Assembly (NCBI RefSeq): GCF_036850765.1
Contig: NC_089493.1
Location: 167,822,140 to 167,886,139 of the forward strand
Direction of reading: 5' to 3'
DNA from: Saccopteryx bilineata
Taxonomy: Eukaryota; Chordata; Mammalia; Chiroptera; Emballonuridae
Length of the DNA: 64,000 nucleotides
The stretch's first letter is position 1. Each line of letters starts with the position of its first letter. A program made the translations under genes and the position numbers. The notes beneath the pieces are model-generated. The model saw only the letters and a program-made list of their open reading frames with translations, ran no database searches and had not been told where the DNA came from. Below, piece after piece: positions 21,710 to 32,330 of the stretch.

Positions 21710-22500
21710 GATGACCTCTACCCTATTCCCTTGGTGACCCCCAATTCTAGCTTGAAATGCCATCTCTCAAATTTACTGTCTCCAACTCGGACCTAACTGT
21801 CAGACTCATCTATCCAACTACTCACTCAATATCCCCACTGGAATATTCAGTCGGCATCTTCAAGTTAACCAGGCCCAAACGAAATCTGTCTACTTCTTCC
21901 CTATAAATTTGCGCCCCACCCGAGTCTTTGCTGGCCCAGTAAGTAATTATTACAGATTGTATTCAATCTGCATACCCTAGAGTCAATCTTGGACCATCTC
22001 CCCCAGTCCCCTCACATTTGATGCACTAGCAAACTCTGCCTACTCTCCCCACAGAGTATATCTGGAATCTTTTTACTTCTCACCACCTCTCTTGGTCCAA
22101 GACACCATTGTCTCTTGCCTAGATTAATGCAATCAGTCCTTCACTGTGCTTCTGCAGCTGACCCTGTCGTTCTCAGCAGGGCAGCCCGAAGGATCCTTCC
22201 AAAGTATAATTAGGTCATGTCATGTCACTCTGTGGTCAGAACCCTTTAATAGTTGTATGTGTCACACAGAATAAAAGTCAAAGACTTTACAGAGGCCTCC
22301 CAAACCCCATCAGAACTGACCATCTGCTGCCTCTCTGACCTCATCCACTGTTACCCCCCCCCCCCCCCGTCACTCATAGCCAGCTGTACTGCCCTTCTTG
22401 TTCCTAGAACATTCTAGGTTTGTTCCCACCTCAAAGAATTTCTGCTATGCATTCTGCCTGGAGTACTTTCCCCTCAGGTACCTACAGCAGGTCATCCTTT
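21710..22500 (+). repeat. L2-like LINE relic
   Basis: The order AATGCCATCTCTCAAATTT, CCTTGCCTAGATTAATGCAA-type segment, AGGATCCTTCCAAAGTATAA, GTCATGTCACTCTGTGGTCA and AATAAAAGTCAAAGACTTTA follows an old mammalian LINE pattern that I associate with L2. A poly-C run lies at 22353-22368. Diverged, with no intact frame. Confidence 0.5.
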
Positions 22501-23063
22501 AGTAATGACATCCTTTAGTTATGATGCTGATGAGATACAGGCACTTAACTCTTGTTTGTATCTGTTAGCCTCTGTTTGCGGAATCTACAGCGGATAAGCA
22601 AAGGCTGACTGGATAAGCCTCCCTTCCATGCAGTTCTCAGGCCTCTGTTGTGGCAGTGTCTCCACCCCGTCTGAATTTTCATGCCTTTCTCCTGGGTCAC
22701 TCCTTATTTCCTCCCCTCAACCTGCATTCTTTTCCTCCCTGCCATTTAGCTAAGCCACAAACATATTTTGCTTCTGTACCTTACCTCTTTTTCTTCATAA
22801 ACATCCCTGCCCCTTCAGGGCTTACACCTTAATCTTACCGCTATATCCTTGGCATCAAGAACAGTGTCTGATACATAGGAGATGCTAAAATGTACAAACA
22901 AGTGAATTAATAAGTTCATACAGAGGAACCATTTAGAGATTCAACTGAAAAATAATGAAGCTTCAACTCTGTGAACAGTACACACCTTTTAGCTAGGGCT
23001 TCATTTATCTCTCCTGGCAGTGGTTTGTAGTTTTCAGTACAGGCCATGCGTAACTTTTGATTT
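22501..23063. other. Single-copy-looking sequence
   Basis: It may include further L2-like tail sequence around 22650-22890 (CTTACACCTTAATCTTACC, GATACATAGGAGATGCTAAA). No gene. Confidence 0.4.
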
Positions 23064-23079
23064 TAAATGGTATTATTTT
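23064..23079 (+). repeat. Target-site copy 1 of 3 (TAAATGGTATTATTTT)
   Basis: The exact 16-mer occurs here, at 23625-23640 and at 32331-32346. It marks the original host site of the nested insertion locus. Confidence 0.95.
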
Positions 23080-23624
23080 TATTTTATTGTATTTTATTTT
23101 ATTTCATTTATTTATTTTTTATTCAGTGATAGAAGGGGAGGCAGAGACAGACTCCTGCATGTGCCCCGACCAGGATCCACTGGCAAGCCCACTAGGGGGG
23201 TCAATGCTCTGCCAATCTGGGGCATTGCTCCATTGCTCAGCATCAAGCTCTTCCTAGTGCCTGAGGTAGAAGCCATGGAGTCATCCTCAGCTCCTGGGGC
23301 CAACTCACTTCAATCAAGTGATGGCTGCAGGAGGGGAGAGAGAGAGAGAGAGAGTGTGTGTGTGTGTGAGTGAGAGAGAAGGGAGAGGGGAAGGGTGGAG
23401 AAGCAGATGGGCACTTCTGTGTGCCCTGACCAGGAATCAAACCCAAGACATCCACATGCTGGGCCAACACTCTACCACTGAGCCAACCGGCCAGGATCTA
23501 TTTTTATTTATTTTTAAAATTAATATATTTATTGATTTTAGAGAGAGGATAAAGAGAGAGAAAACTTGGCGACCTCAACATTCCAAGTTGACACTCCATC
23601 CACTGTGCCACCACAGATTAGGTG
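23080..23624 (-). mobile_element. SINE family A with a family C SINE inside, between target copies 1 and 2
   Basis: The outer antisense SINE has its A/T tail near 23080-23105 and its head (..CCACCACAGATTAGG) at about 23500-23622. A family C SINE occupies about 23107-23497 (head ..CAACCGGCCAGGATC, with a GT/GA microsatellite at 23339-23378). The order implies that family C inserted into the tail region of family A. Confidence 0.8.
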
Positions 23625-23640
23625 TAAATGGTATTATTTT
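23625..23640 (+). repeat. Target-site copy 2 of 3
   Basis: Second exact TAAATGGTATTATTTT. It is shared as the right flank of the first SINE and the left flank of the second SINE. Confidence 0.95.
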
Positions 23641-23953
23641 ATTTTATTTTTTAATTTATTTTTATTTATTATTATTATTTTTTAATTTTTAAATAAATTT
23701 TTATTAATGTTAATGGGATGACATTAATAAATCACGGTACATATATTCAAAGAAAACATGTCCAGGTTATCTTGTCATTAAATTATGTTGCATACCCCTC
23801 GCCCAGAGTCAGATTGTCCTCCGTCACCCTCTATCTAGTTTTCTCTGTGCCCCTCCCCCTCCCCCTAACTCTATCCCTCCCTCCCTCCTGTGTCCTCCCT
23901 CCCCCCACCCCTGGTAACCACCACACTCTTGTCCATGTCTCTTAGTCTCGTTT

Positions 23954-26900
23954 TTATGTTCCACCAATGTATGGAATCATGTAGTTCTTGTTTTTTTCTG
24001 ATTTACTTATTTCACTCCGTATAATGTTATCAAGATCCCACCATTTTGCTGTAAATGATCTGATGTCATCATTTCTTATGGCTGAGTAGTATTCCATAGT
24101 GTATATGTGCCACATCTTCTTTATCCAGTCTTCTATTGAAGGGCTTTTTGGTTGTTTCCATGTCTTGGCCACTGTGAACAGTGCTGCAATGAACATGGGG
24201 CTACATGTGTCTTCACGTATCAATGTTTCTGAGGTTTTGGGGTATATACCCAGTAGAGGGATTGCTGGGTCATAAGGTAGTTCTATTTGCAGTTTTTTGA
24301 GGAACCACCATACTTTCCTCCATAATGGTTGTACTACTTTACAGTTCCACCAACAGTGGATGAGAGTTCCCTTTTCTCCACAGCCTCTCCAACATTTGCT
24401 ATTACTTGTCTTGTTGATAATAGCTAATCTAACAGGGGTGAGGTGGTATCTCATTGTAGTTTTGATTTGCATTTCTCTAATAACTAATGAAGCTGAGCAT
24501 CTTTTCATATATCTGTTGGCCATTTGTATCTCTTCCTGGGAGAAGTGTCTGTTCATGTCCTCTTCCCATTTTTTTATTGGATTGTTTGTTTGTTGTTGAG
24601 TTTTATGAGTTCTTTGTAAATTTTGGATATTTGGCCCTTATCTGAGCTGTTGTTTGAAAATATCATTTCCCATTTAGTTGGCTGTCTGTTTATTTTGATA
24701 TCAGTTTCTCTTGCTGAGCAAAAACTTTTTATTCTGATGTAGTCCCATTCATTTATCTTTGCCTTCACTTCTCTTGCCATTGGAGTCAGGTTCATAAAAT
24801 GTTCTTTAAAACCCAGGTCCATGAGTTTAGTACCTATGTCTTCTTCTATGTACTTTATTGTTTCAGGTCTTATATTTAGGTCTTTGATCCATTTTGAATT
24901 AATTTTAGTACATGAGGACAGGCTGTAGTCGAGTTTCATTCTTTTGCATGTGGCTTTCCAGTTTTCCCAACACCATTTGTTGAAGAGGCTTTCTTTTCTC
25001 CATTGTGTGTTGTTGGCCCCTTTATCAAAGATTATTTGACCATATATATGTGGTTTTATTTCTGGGCTTTCTATTCTGTTCCATTGGTCTGAGTGTCTAT
25101 TTTTCTGCCAATACCATACTGTTTTGATTATCGTGGCCCTATAATATAGTTAGGTCAGGTATTGTAATGCCCCCAGCTTCATTCTTTTTCTTTAGGATTG
25201 CTTTGGCTATTCGGGGTTTTTTATAGTTCCATATAAATCTGATGATTTTTTGTTCCATTTCTTTAAAAAATGTCATAGGAATTTTGATGGGAATTGCATT
25301 AAATTTATATATTGCTTTGGGTAATATGGCCATTTTAATTATATTTATTCTTCCTATCCAAGAACAAGGAATATTTTTCCATCTCATTGTGTCTTTTTCT
25401 ATTTCTCTTAACAGTGCCTTGTAGTTTTCGTTATATAGGTCCTTTACATTCTTTGTTATGTTTATTCCTAGGTATTTTATTTTTTTTGTTGCAATCGTGA
25501 AGGGGATTATTTTTTTGAGTTTGTTTTCTAATATCTCATTGTTGGCATATAGAAAGGCTATGGACTTTTGTATGTTAATTTTGTATCCTGCGACCTTACT
25601 GTATTGGTTTATTGTTTCTAGTAATCTTTTTGTGGAGTCCTTCGGGTTTTCGATGTATAGGATCATATCATCAGCAAAAAGTGATACCTTTACTTCTTCT
25701 TTTCCAATATGGATGCCTTTTATTTCTTTGTCTTGTCTGATTGCTCTGGCCAGAACTTCTAGCACCACGTTAAATAAGAGTGGAGAGAGTGGACAACCCT
25801 GTCTTGTTCCTGATTTAAGGTGGAAAGTCCTCAGTTTTATGCCATTTAATATGATGTTGGCTGATGGTTTATCATATATGGCCTTTATCATGTTGAGATA
25901 TTTTCCTTCTATACTCATTTTGTTGAGAGTCTTAAATATAAAATTGTGTTGTATTTTATCGAAAGCCTTTTCTGCGTCTATTGATAAGATCATGTGGTTT
26001 TTGGTTTTTGTTTTGTTGATATGGTGTATTACGTTAACCGTTTTACGTATGTTGAACCATCCTTGAGATTCTGGGATGAATCCCACTTGATCATGATGTA
26101 TTATTTTTTTTAATATGTTGTTGTATTTGATTTGCCAGTATTTTGTTTAGTATTTTAGCATCTGTATTCATTAGAGATATTGGTCTGTAGTTTTGTTTCT
26201 TTGTGCCATCCTTGCCAGGTTTTGGTATGAGGGTTATGTTGGCCTCATAAAATGTGTTTGGAAGTATTGCTTCTTCAATTTTTTGGAAGACTTTGAGTAG
26301 AATAGGAACCAAGTCTTCTTTGAATGTTTGATAGAATTCACTAGTATAACCGTCTGGGCCTGGACTTTTATTTTTGGGGAGGTTTTTAATAGTTTTTTCT
26401 ATTTCCTCCCTGCTGATTGGTCTGTTTAGGCTTTCTGCTTCTTCATGACTCAGTCTAGGAAGGTTGTATTGTTCTAGGAATTTATCCATTTCTTCTAGAT
26501 TGTTGTATTTGGTGGCATATAGTTTTTCATAGTATTCTACAATAATTCTTTGTATATCTACAGTGTCCGTGGTGATCTCTCCTCTTTCATTTTGGATTTT
26601 ATTTATTTGAGTCCTGTGCCTTTTTTCCTTGGTGAGTCTTGCCAAGGGTTTGTCAATTTTGTTGATCTTTTCAAAGAACCAGCTCCTTGTTTTACTGATT
26701 TTTCTATAGTTTTTCTGTTCTCTATTTCATTTATTTCTGCTCTGATTTTTATTATCTCCTTTCTTCGGCTGGTTTTGAGTTGTCTTTATTCTTCTTTTTC
26801 TAGTTCCTTAAGGTGTGAAGTTAAGTGGTTTACTTGGGCTCTCTCTTGTTTGTTCATATAGGCCTGAAGTGATATAAACTTTCCTCTTATTACTGCTTTT

Positions 26901-27772
26901 GCTGCATCCCAGAGATTCTGATATATCGTATTGTCATTTTCATTTGTCTGTATATATCTTTTGATCTCTGCGCTTATTTCTTCTTTGACCCATTCATTTT
27001 TTAGAAGTATGTTGTTTAGTTTCCACAATTTTGTGGGTTTTCCCCCCTCTTTTTTACAGTTGAATTCTAGTTTCAAGGCTTTATGATCAGAGAATATGCT
27101 TGGTATAATTTCAATTTTTCTAAATTTGCTGATATTGTCTTTGTGGCCCAACATATGGTCAATTCTTGAGAATGTTCCATGTACACTAGAGAAAAATGTA
27201 TACTCTATCGCTTTGGGATGAAGTGTCCTGTAGATGTCTATCATATCCAGTTGTTCTAGTATTTCGTTTAAGGCCACTATATCTTTATTGATTCTCTGTT
27301 TGGATGACCGATCTAGAGTCGTCAGTGGTGTATTGAGGTCTCCAAGTATGATTGTATTTTTGTCAGTTTTTGTTTTAAGGTCAATAAGTAGCTGTCTTAT
27401 ATATTTTGGTGCTCCTTGGTTTGGTGCATATATATTAAGGATTGTTATGTCTTCTTGATTCAGTGTCCCCTTAATCATTATGAAATGACCATTTTTGTCT
27501 CTGAGTACTTTTTCTGTCTTGTAGTCAGCATTATTAGATATGAGTATTGCTACACCTGCTTTTTTGGGGGTGTTGTTTGCTTGGAGTATTGTTTTCCAGC
27601 CTTTCACTTTGAATTTGTTTTTATCCTTGTTGCTTAGATGTGTTTCTTGTAGGCAGCATACAGTTGGATTTTCTTTTTTAATCCATTCTGCTACTCTGTG
27701 TCTTTTTATTGGTAAGTTTAATCCATTTACATTTGGTGTAATTATTGACACTTGTGGGTTCCCTATTGTCAT
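23954..27772 (-). pseudogene. LINE-1 ORF2 (endonuclease-reverse transcriptase), broken
   Basis: ORF2p copies L1 RNA into genomic DNA by target-primed reverse transcription. The endonuclease domain (27772-26786, 328 codons) keeps [34 protein letters not shown] and IFSDHKAL, which cover the catalytic Asn, Glu, Asp and His positions. The reverse transcriptase region (26645-26091 and 26086-25139) keeps [34 protein letters not shown] and the FADDMILY active site. The C-terminal part (24939-24574 and 24556-23954) keeps the Cys-rich [18 protein letters not shown]. Breaks: a stop at 26786-26788, a frame change before 26645, a shift in an A-run near 26105, a break near 25139, a gap in frame to 24939, and one near 24565. 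The start codon overlaps a short upstream frame. Confidence 0.93.
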
Positions 27773-28002
27773 TTTATAAATTGCTTTCTGTTAGTTTTGT
27801 ATCTAGTTTGATTCTTCTCTTTTGTTTTTCTGTCATTTGTTTTTGTTTGTTTGTGTTCCATACTTCTTTCCTCTGCTGCTACCTTTTTTAAGTCAAGTGT
27901 TTTTGTGGTGGTTTTTTCAAGGGTGGTTAGCATTAAGTAATGAAAAGGGTACCTACCATATTCATTGTAGTACCCTATCTTATGAGTATTTCTGCGCTTC
28001 AT
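27769..28002 (-). CDS. 77-codon inter-ORF reading frame of LINE-1, overlapping the ORF2 start
   Basis: A Lys/Arg-rich frame (starts MKRRNTHK, ends NRKQFIK) lies in the inter-ORF region. Its stop codon TGA shares bases with the ATG of ORF2 (ATGA at 27772-27769, minus strand). No known domain. It may be a chance frame. Alternatively it could deliver ribosomes to the ORF2 start by termination-reinitiation, a role known in principle for such overlaps. Translation is unproven. Confidence 0.35.
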   Translation of the reverse strand: MKRRNTHKIGYYNEYGRYPFHYLMLTTLEKTTTKTLDLKKVAAEERSMEHKQTKTNDRKTKEKNQTRYKTNRKQFIK

Positions 28003-28094
28003 CGTCCTTTGCTACTGTTAATCTTCATCCTTTCCCCCCTTTTTTTCTTTTGTTGTCACAGTTTAAGTTTGGTTTTATTGTTTTTTTGGAGCTG

Positions 28095-29062
28095 TTACTT
28101 GTGGTTTTGTTTTCTTTTGTTCTTTGAATCTGGTTGGAAAACCCCCTTTAGTATTTCCTGGAGTGGGGGCTTTCTGATGATAAATTCCCTCATCTTTTCT
28201 GTATTTGTGAATGTTTTTATATCTCCTTTGTACTTGAAGGATAGCTTTGATGGGTATAGTATTCTTGGCTGAAAGTTCCTCTCTTTCAGGGCTTTAAATA
28301 TTGGGGTCCACTCTCTTCTAGCTTGTAGAGTTTCTGCTGAGAAATCTGATGATAATCTAATAGGCCTTCCTTTATATGTTGTACTCTTCTTTTCCCTGGC
28401 TGCCTTGAGAATTTTTTCTTTGTCATTGGTTTGTGTCATCTTCATTATGATGTGCCTTGGAGTGGGTTTGTTGGGGTTAAGAAAACTCGGTGTTCTGTTT
28501 GCTTCTTGAATTTGAGGCTTTAGTTCTTTCCACAGGCTTGGGAAGTTCTCATCTATTATTTGTTTGAGTATATTCTCCATTCCATTTTCTTTCTCTTCTC
28601 CCTCTGATATACCTATTATTCTTATGTTATTCTTTCTGATGGAGTCAGACAATTCCTGTAGGGCTTTCTCGTTTTTTATTATTTTTGAGTCTCTTTCTTC
28701 TTCTCTCTGTTGTGCCTCAAGTTGCTTGTCTTCTATTTCACTAATCCTATCTTCTATCTGGGCTGTTCTATTAGCTAAGCTTGTTACCTCGTTTTTCAGC
28801 TTGTGAATTGAGTTTTTTTCATTTCTGTTTGATTTGTTTTTATAGTTTCAGTTTCCTTGGTAATATATTCTTTGTGATCGTTGAGTTGTTTTCTGATCTC
28901 CCTAAATTGCCTTTCTGTGTTTTCTTGTATATCTCTAAGTATTTTTAAGATTTCTATTTTAAATTCTATGTCATTTAGCTCCAAGGCTTCCAATATGTTA
29001 AATCTTTTCTCCATAGATTTTTCCACATCTATTTGTGTTACCTCTCTATCTTTTGTATCCAT
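28095..29062 (-). pseudogene. LINE-1 ORF1 (RNA-binding chaperone), frameshifted
   Basis: ORF1p forms trimers through a coiled coil and binds L1 RNA. The N-terminal part (29062-28796) starts MDTKDREV and is rich in charged heptad-like sequence (EILKILRDIQENTE). The second part (28652-28095, open further upstream) has the RRM/C-terminal hallmarks RHIIMKMT, AREKKSTTYKGRPIRLSSD, SAETLQARREW and FQPRILYPSKLSF. The two parts are in different frames. The break lies near an A-run at about 28812-28818 (TTTTTTT on the plus strand), so a single-base slip in a homopolymer is the simplest cause. Confidence 0.9.
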
Positions 29063-29341
29063 AATATTCTATTTCCTTTTTCTTATTGGCATCTGAGGGT
29101 GGTCTTGTTGATAGTATTAATTAGAATTAATAAAGAATAAAAAGAAAAAAAAAAGGGAAACACCCCCCACACACAAAAAAAACAGTAATAATTTATTATT
29201 TCCCCCTTTTTTCTTTCTTCTCTTCCCCTCCTCTCCCCTCCTTAGGGAAATATCGTGATGACCTGTGAATTATATTATGCTAAATGGAACAAAAACTGCC
29301 TATAATGGAGGGCCTGATGTGGGGTGAAGAGTTCAAGGGGC

Positions 29342-30188
29342 AAAAAAGGGAGTAGGGCTTTTCCGCCCGCTCCCCCCTCCCCCCGAGCGCCGCTCCGGCT
29401 GCACCGTGCTCGCTCCGAGCTCCGGGCTCCCGCTAAGCCAGCGCCGCCGTCGTCTCCTTCCAGCCGCAATCATGATCATCTACCGGGACCTCATCAGCCA
29501 TGATGAGATGTTCTCCGATATCTACAAGATCCGGGAGATCGCAGACGGGCTGTGCCTGGAGGTAGAGGGGAAGATGGTCAGTAGGACAGAGGGTAACATT
29601 GATGACTCACTTATTGGTGGAAATGCCTCCGCTGAAGGCCCCGATGGCGACGGCACCGAAAGCACAGTAATCACGGGTGTTGATATTGTCATGAACCATC
29701 ATTTGCAGGAAACCAGCTTCACAAAAGAAGCCTACAAGAAGTACATCAAGGATTACATGAAATCAATCAAAGGAAAACTTGAAGAACAGAGACCAGAAAG
29801 AGTAAAGCCTTTTATGACAGGGGCTGCAGAACAAATCAAGCACATCCTTGCCAATTTCAAAAACTACCAGTTCTTTATTGGTGAAAACATGAATCCAGAT
29901 GGCATGGTTGCTCTACTGGACTACCGTGAGGATGGTGTGACCCCATATATGATTTTCTTTAAGGATGGTTTAGAAATGGAAAAATGTTAACAAATTTGGC
30001 AATTTGGATCTATCACCTGTCATCGTAACTGACTGCTGCTTTTCATCACACCAGGACTAGGACAAATGGGACTGATGTTATCTTGAGCTCTTCATTATTT
30101 TGACCTTGATTGATTTGGAGCGGAGGCATTGTTTTTAAGAAAAAACATGTCATGTAGGTTGTCTAAAAATAAAACGCATTTAAACTCG

Positions 30189-30228
<40 letters not shown>

Positions 30229-30235
30229 AGTAGGG
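29342..30235 (+). pseudogene. TPT1: TPT1 (TCTP) processed retrocopy, full length
   Basis: Intronless copy of the mRNA for translationally controlled tumour protein. It is flanked by exact 16-bp duplications AAAAAAGGGAGTAGGG at 29342-29357 and 30220-30235. The copy starts at 29358 with CTTTTCCGCCCGC, which matches the 5' terminal oligopyrimidine start known for TPT1 mRNA, so the 5' end is complete. The 5' UTR, an intact CDS (29472-29990) and the 3' UTR follow, with AATAAA at 30168-30173 and an A-run of 37 bases (30189-30225). Absence of introns, a poly(A) tail and target duplications show L1-mediated retroposition. It lies in the 5' UTR of the antisense LINE-1, so it is younger than that LINE-1. 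It has no obvious promoter of its own. Confidence 0.97.
29472..29990 (+). CDS. TPT1: Intact TCTP reading frame in the retrocopy
   Basis: 172 codons plus stop, the usual length of vertebrate TCTP. The start ATG at 29472 follows the TPT1 5' UTR. An upstream in-frame extension to 29406 has no ATG start. TCTP is a cytosolic and nuclear protein linked to cell growth, calcium and tubulin binding, and anti-apoptosis. The TCTP signature regions are present: IGGNASAEG at residues 48-56 and the segment around [14 protein letters not shown] at 131-144. Cys28 and Cys172 are kept. From memory of mammalian TCTP, the only clear changes are acidic swaps near residues 58 and 60 (Asp for Glu). It could be a very young pseudogene or a functional retrogene. 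Expression cannot be judged from sequence. Confidence 0.8.
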   Translation: MIIYRDLISHDEMFSDIYKIREIADGLCLEVEGKMVSRTEGNIDDSLIGGNASAEGPDGDGTESTVITGVDIVMNHHLQETSFTKEAYKKYIKDYMKSIKGKLEEQRPERVKPFMTGAAEQIKHILANFKNYQFFIGENMNPDGMVALLDYREDGVTPYMIFFKDGLEMEKC

Positions 30236-30239
30236 AAAG

Positions 30240-32112
30240 AAGAAAAAAATAAAAATAAGTAAAAATCTGTTGTATTAAGTGGAGCGAAGACTAACTACAA
30301 CGGAGACCTTGGGTTGGGAGGAATGCTGGTGAGTTAAAAAGCAATGTAAAAAGTACCCAAAATGTCACAAAAACAAACAAATAAAGGAAAACCAAAAACA
30401 AAAGCAAAAAAAAACAAAACAGAAGAAACCTTGAGTCCCAAATTAAATAATTTGTTCGTGATTGAAGATTGAATGGGAGGAAAAGTAAAAGGAGAAAAGA
30501 AGAAATGAATAGAAAGGAAAAAATAAGAAAAAGAGAGAAATGAAGGAAGAAAAAAAGGAAGAGAAAAAAAGACAAAAGTGGAGAAAGTGAGAGTTAAGGG
30601 TTTTGGAGTGTAACCCTAAAGGAGAGTAAGGATGAAGAAAAGAAATAAAATGTAACACTCATGGGTAGTGTAGTTCAAGAAAAGAGAAGCATAAGATGGG
30701 CAGAGAATAAAAGGACCGAAGTGAGGAAATAGAAATAATAATAAAGGCAATAAGATAGAAGAAAGAAACAACAACAACGAAGAATTAGTGGAACAAGTTA
30801 TAAAGTCTGTGGATTTTTCTTGATTTTGAGGGGTTAACTTCTTCCTTTTTCTTTTCTCTCCCTCTTCCTGGTCGGTGACTCGGTACCCCAGGCTCTGCCC
30901 CTGTGTCACGCTTAGGTAGGGATTTGCAGTTGATGGGATTCTATGGCAATGTCATATAATTGGCTTTAGTCTTGCTGGTAGTCAAGGCTTGTTGGCGTTT
31001 GCAGGGTCTAACAATGAGAGAGTTTGCTTTCCTGGAGTCTCTCTCCTAGTTTCCCCTTCCTGAATTAGCAGCCTGGTGATCCAGTTATGAGGCTGCCACT
31101 GCTTCTGTCTGGGGAGTAAGAGGCTCAAAGAGCTGGGAAATCCCCACTCTATCCCCACTCAGCGCAAGGCTTTGGGTAAGGCTCTGGCAGTCAGAGCCTC
31201 CAGCGTAATCAGGTGGGGCTGGGAGTCAATTGTTGTCAAGGTGACTGTTCAGCGCCTAGCATTCAGTTGGACCACTCAACCCAGGCTTTCCACACTTTGT
31301 AACCTATTTTGGCTGGGAAGAAGAGGCACTAGTCACTGCTTGCTGTATAGATCTTAATATCTGCCAAGTCCCTCTTGTTAGCATATATCCCTGAATATGG
31401 AGGCTCTGTCAATCAGAAGTTTCTCCCGCCCCTTTAGCAAGAGGCACTGAAAAATATCACGCCTCTTGTCTTGGATCGCTGAACTGAGAGAGATCCTATC
31501 AATTAGAGCCCCGTGGGTGTGCAGATTTTGTGCGTTAAGCTAATTTCAGTGATTGGATCCGCAGCTGTGCTCCAGAAAGTATTTCAGGCTGCCTGCGCGC
31601 CCCTCCCCCAACGCTTGATTGTTAGCTTGAATGGCTGGGTGAGGTGCCCCTCCCACAGAGAGAATTTCCAGAATGGGGAACACAGCCTTGGAGCCCCTCC
31701 CAGACTGGGGCACGGGGCACGCGCACGGTCTCTCAGAGCACGCTGGTGGCTGGGGACTCTCCGGACCGCGGCACGGGGCGCCCGTGTGGTTTCTCAGGGC
31801 ACGCTGGCGGCCGCCAGCGCCCAGGCGGCCGCTCCCCGAGTGTGGGCGGGCAGTTGCACGCGTGGGTTGACTCACCACAGGCGTACTCCCTCCTCGGCTT
31901 GAATGAACGTCTGTGCGGTAGTTAGCTTCCTTCCCACCATCAGTTCTGATCCGTCTCTCAGATTCAAGTGATAACAGTCCTTTTGCTTTCAGTGTGTGTG
32001 GAACTCCGGAATGCTCCGAGGATAAATTTTTCTGTTTCTAGTTGATAAATTTGTTGAGATTTTGGGGAGATCTGTCGGACGGGCTGCTCACGGCGCCATT
32101 TCCGTGACGTCA
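30240..32112 (-). promoter_or_regulatory. LINE-1 5' UTR with internal promoter signals
   Basis: On the element strand the extreme 5' end reads GAGTGACGTCACGGAAATGG. This contains the palindromic CREB/ATF site TGACGTCA (32105-32112) and an AAATGGCGCC segment (32092-32101) close to the YY1 consensus. A GC-rich zone follows (about 31600-31880) with a repeat of about 61 bp, and then a pyrimidine-rich zone (A/G-rich on the plus strand, 30240-30800). YY1 positioning of L1 transcription is known in primates. The role here is inference. Confidence 0.65.
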
Positions 32113-32116
32113 CTCC

Positions 32117-32166
32117 TATTTTTTTATTTTATTTTATTTAACTTTTATTAATTTTTAGAGAGCAGA

Positions 32167-32205
<39 letters not shown>

Positions 32206-32330
32206 GGGAGGGAGGAGCAGGAAGCATCAACTCCCATATGCGCCTTGACCAGGCAAGCCCAGGGTTTTGAACCGGCTACCTCAGCATTCCAGGTCGACGC
32301 TTTATCCACTGCGCCACCACAGGTCAGGCC
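32117..32330 (-). mobile_element. SINE family A hosting the LINE-1 in its tail, between target copies 2 and 3
   Basis: T/A-rich tail, a long GA tract (about 32157-32212), and a head ending ..CCACCACAGGTCAGGCC, immediately followed by TAAATGGTATTATTTT (32331-32346). The matching left flank is 23625-23640, on the far side of the LINE-1, so the LINE-1 entered this SINE's tail. Confidence 0.9.

Larger units (their letters stand above)
23690..32116 (-). mobile_element. Nearly full-length LINE-1, antisense, interrupted by a TPT1 retrocopy
   Basis: In element order (right to left): 5' UTR about 32116-29063 (interrupted by TPT1 at 29342-30235), ORF1 29062-28095, inter-ORF region 28094-27773, ORF2 27772-23954, 3' UTR to about 23690. 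The host site is the A/T tail of a family A SINE (head at 32330). The 5' end carries sites resembling YY1 and CREB/ATF targets. Both ORFs are long but broken, so this copy is probably no longer autonomous. Length without TPT1 is about 7.5 kb, longer than the human element because of the 5' UTR and inter-ORF region. Confidence 0.93.

Noticed and set aside
25242..28806. Plus-strand frames of 60-202 codons across the LINE-1
   Set aside because: They are antisense shadows of ORF1 and ORF2.
29406..29471. N-terminal 22-residue extension of the TCTP frame
   Set aside because: It has no ATG start and lies in the known 5' UTR of the mRNA. The conserved start is 29472.
31513..31925. Frames in a GC-rich stretch that could suggest a CpG island with a first exon
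   Set aside because: The stretch lies in the LINE-1 5' UTR, as shown by position and orientation relative to ORF1.
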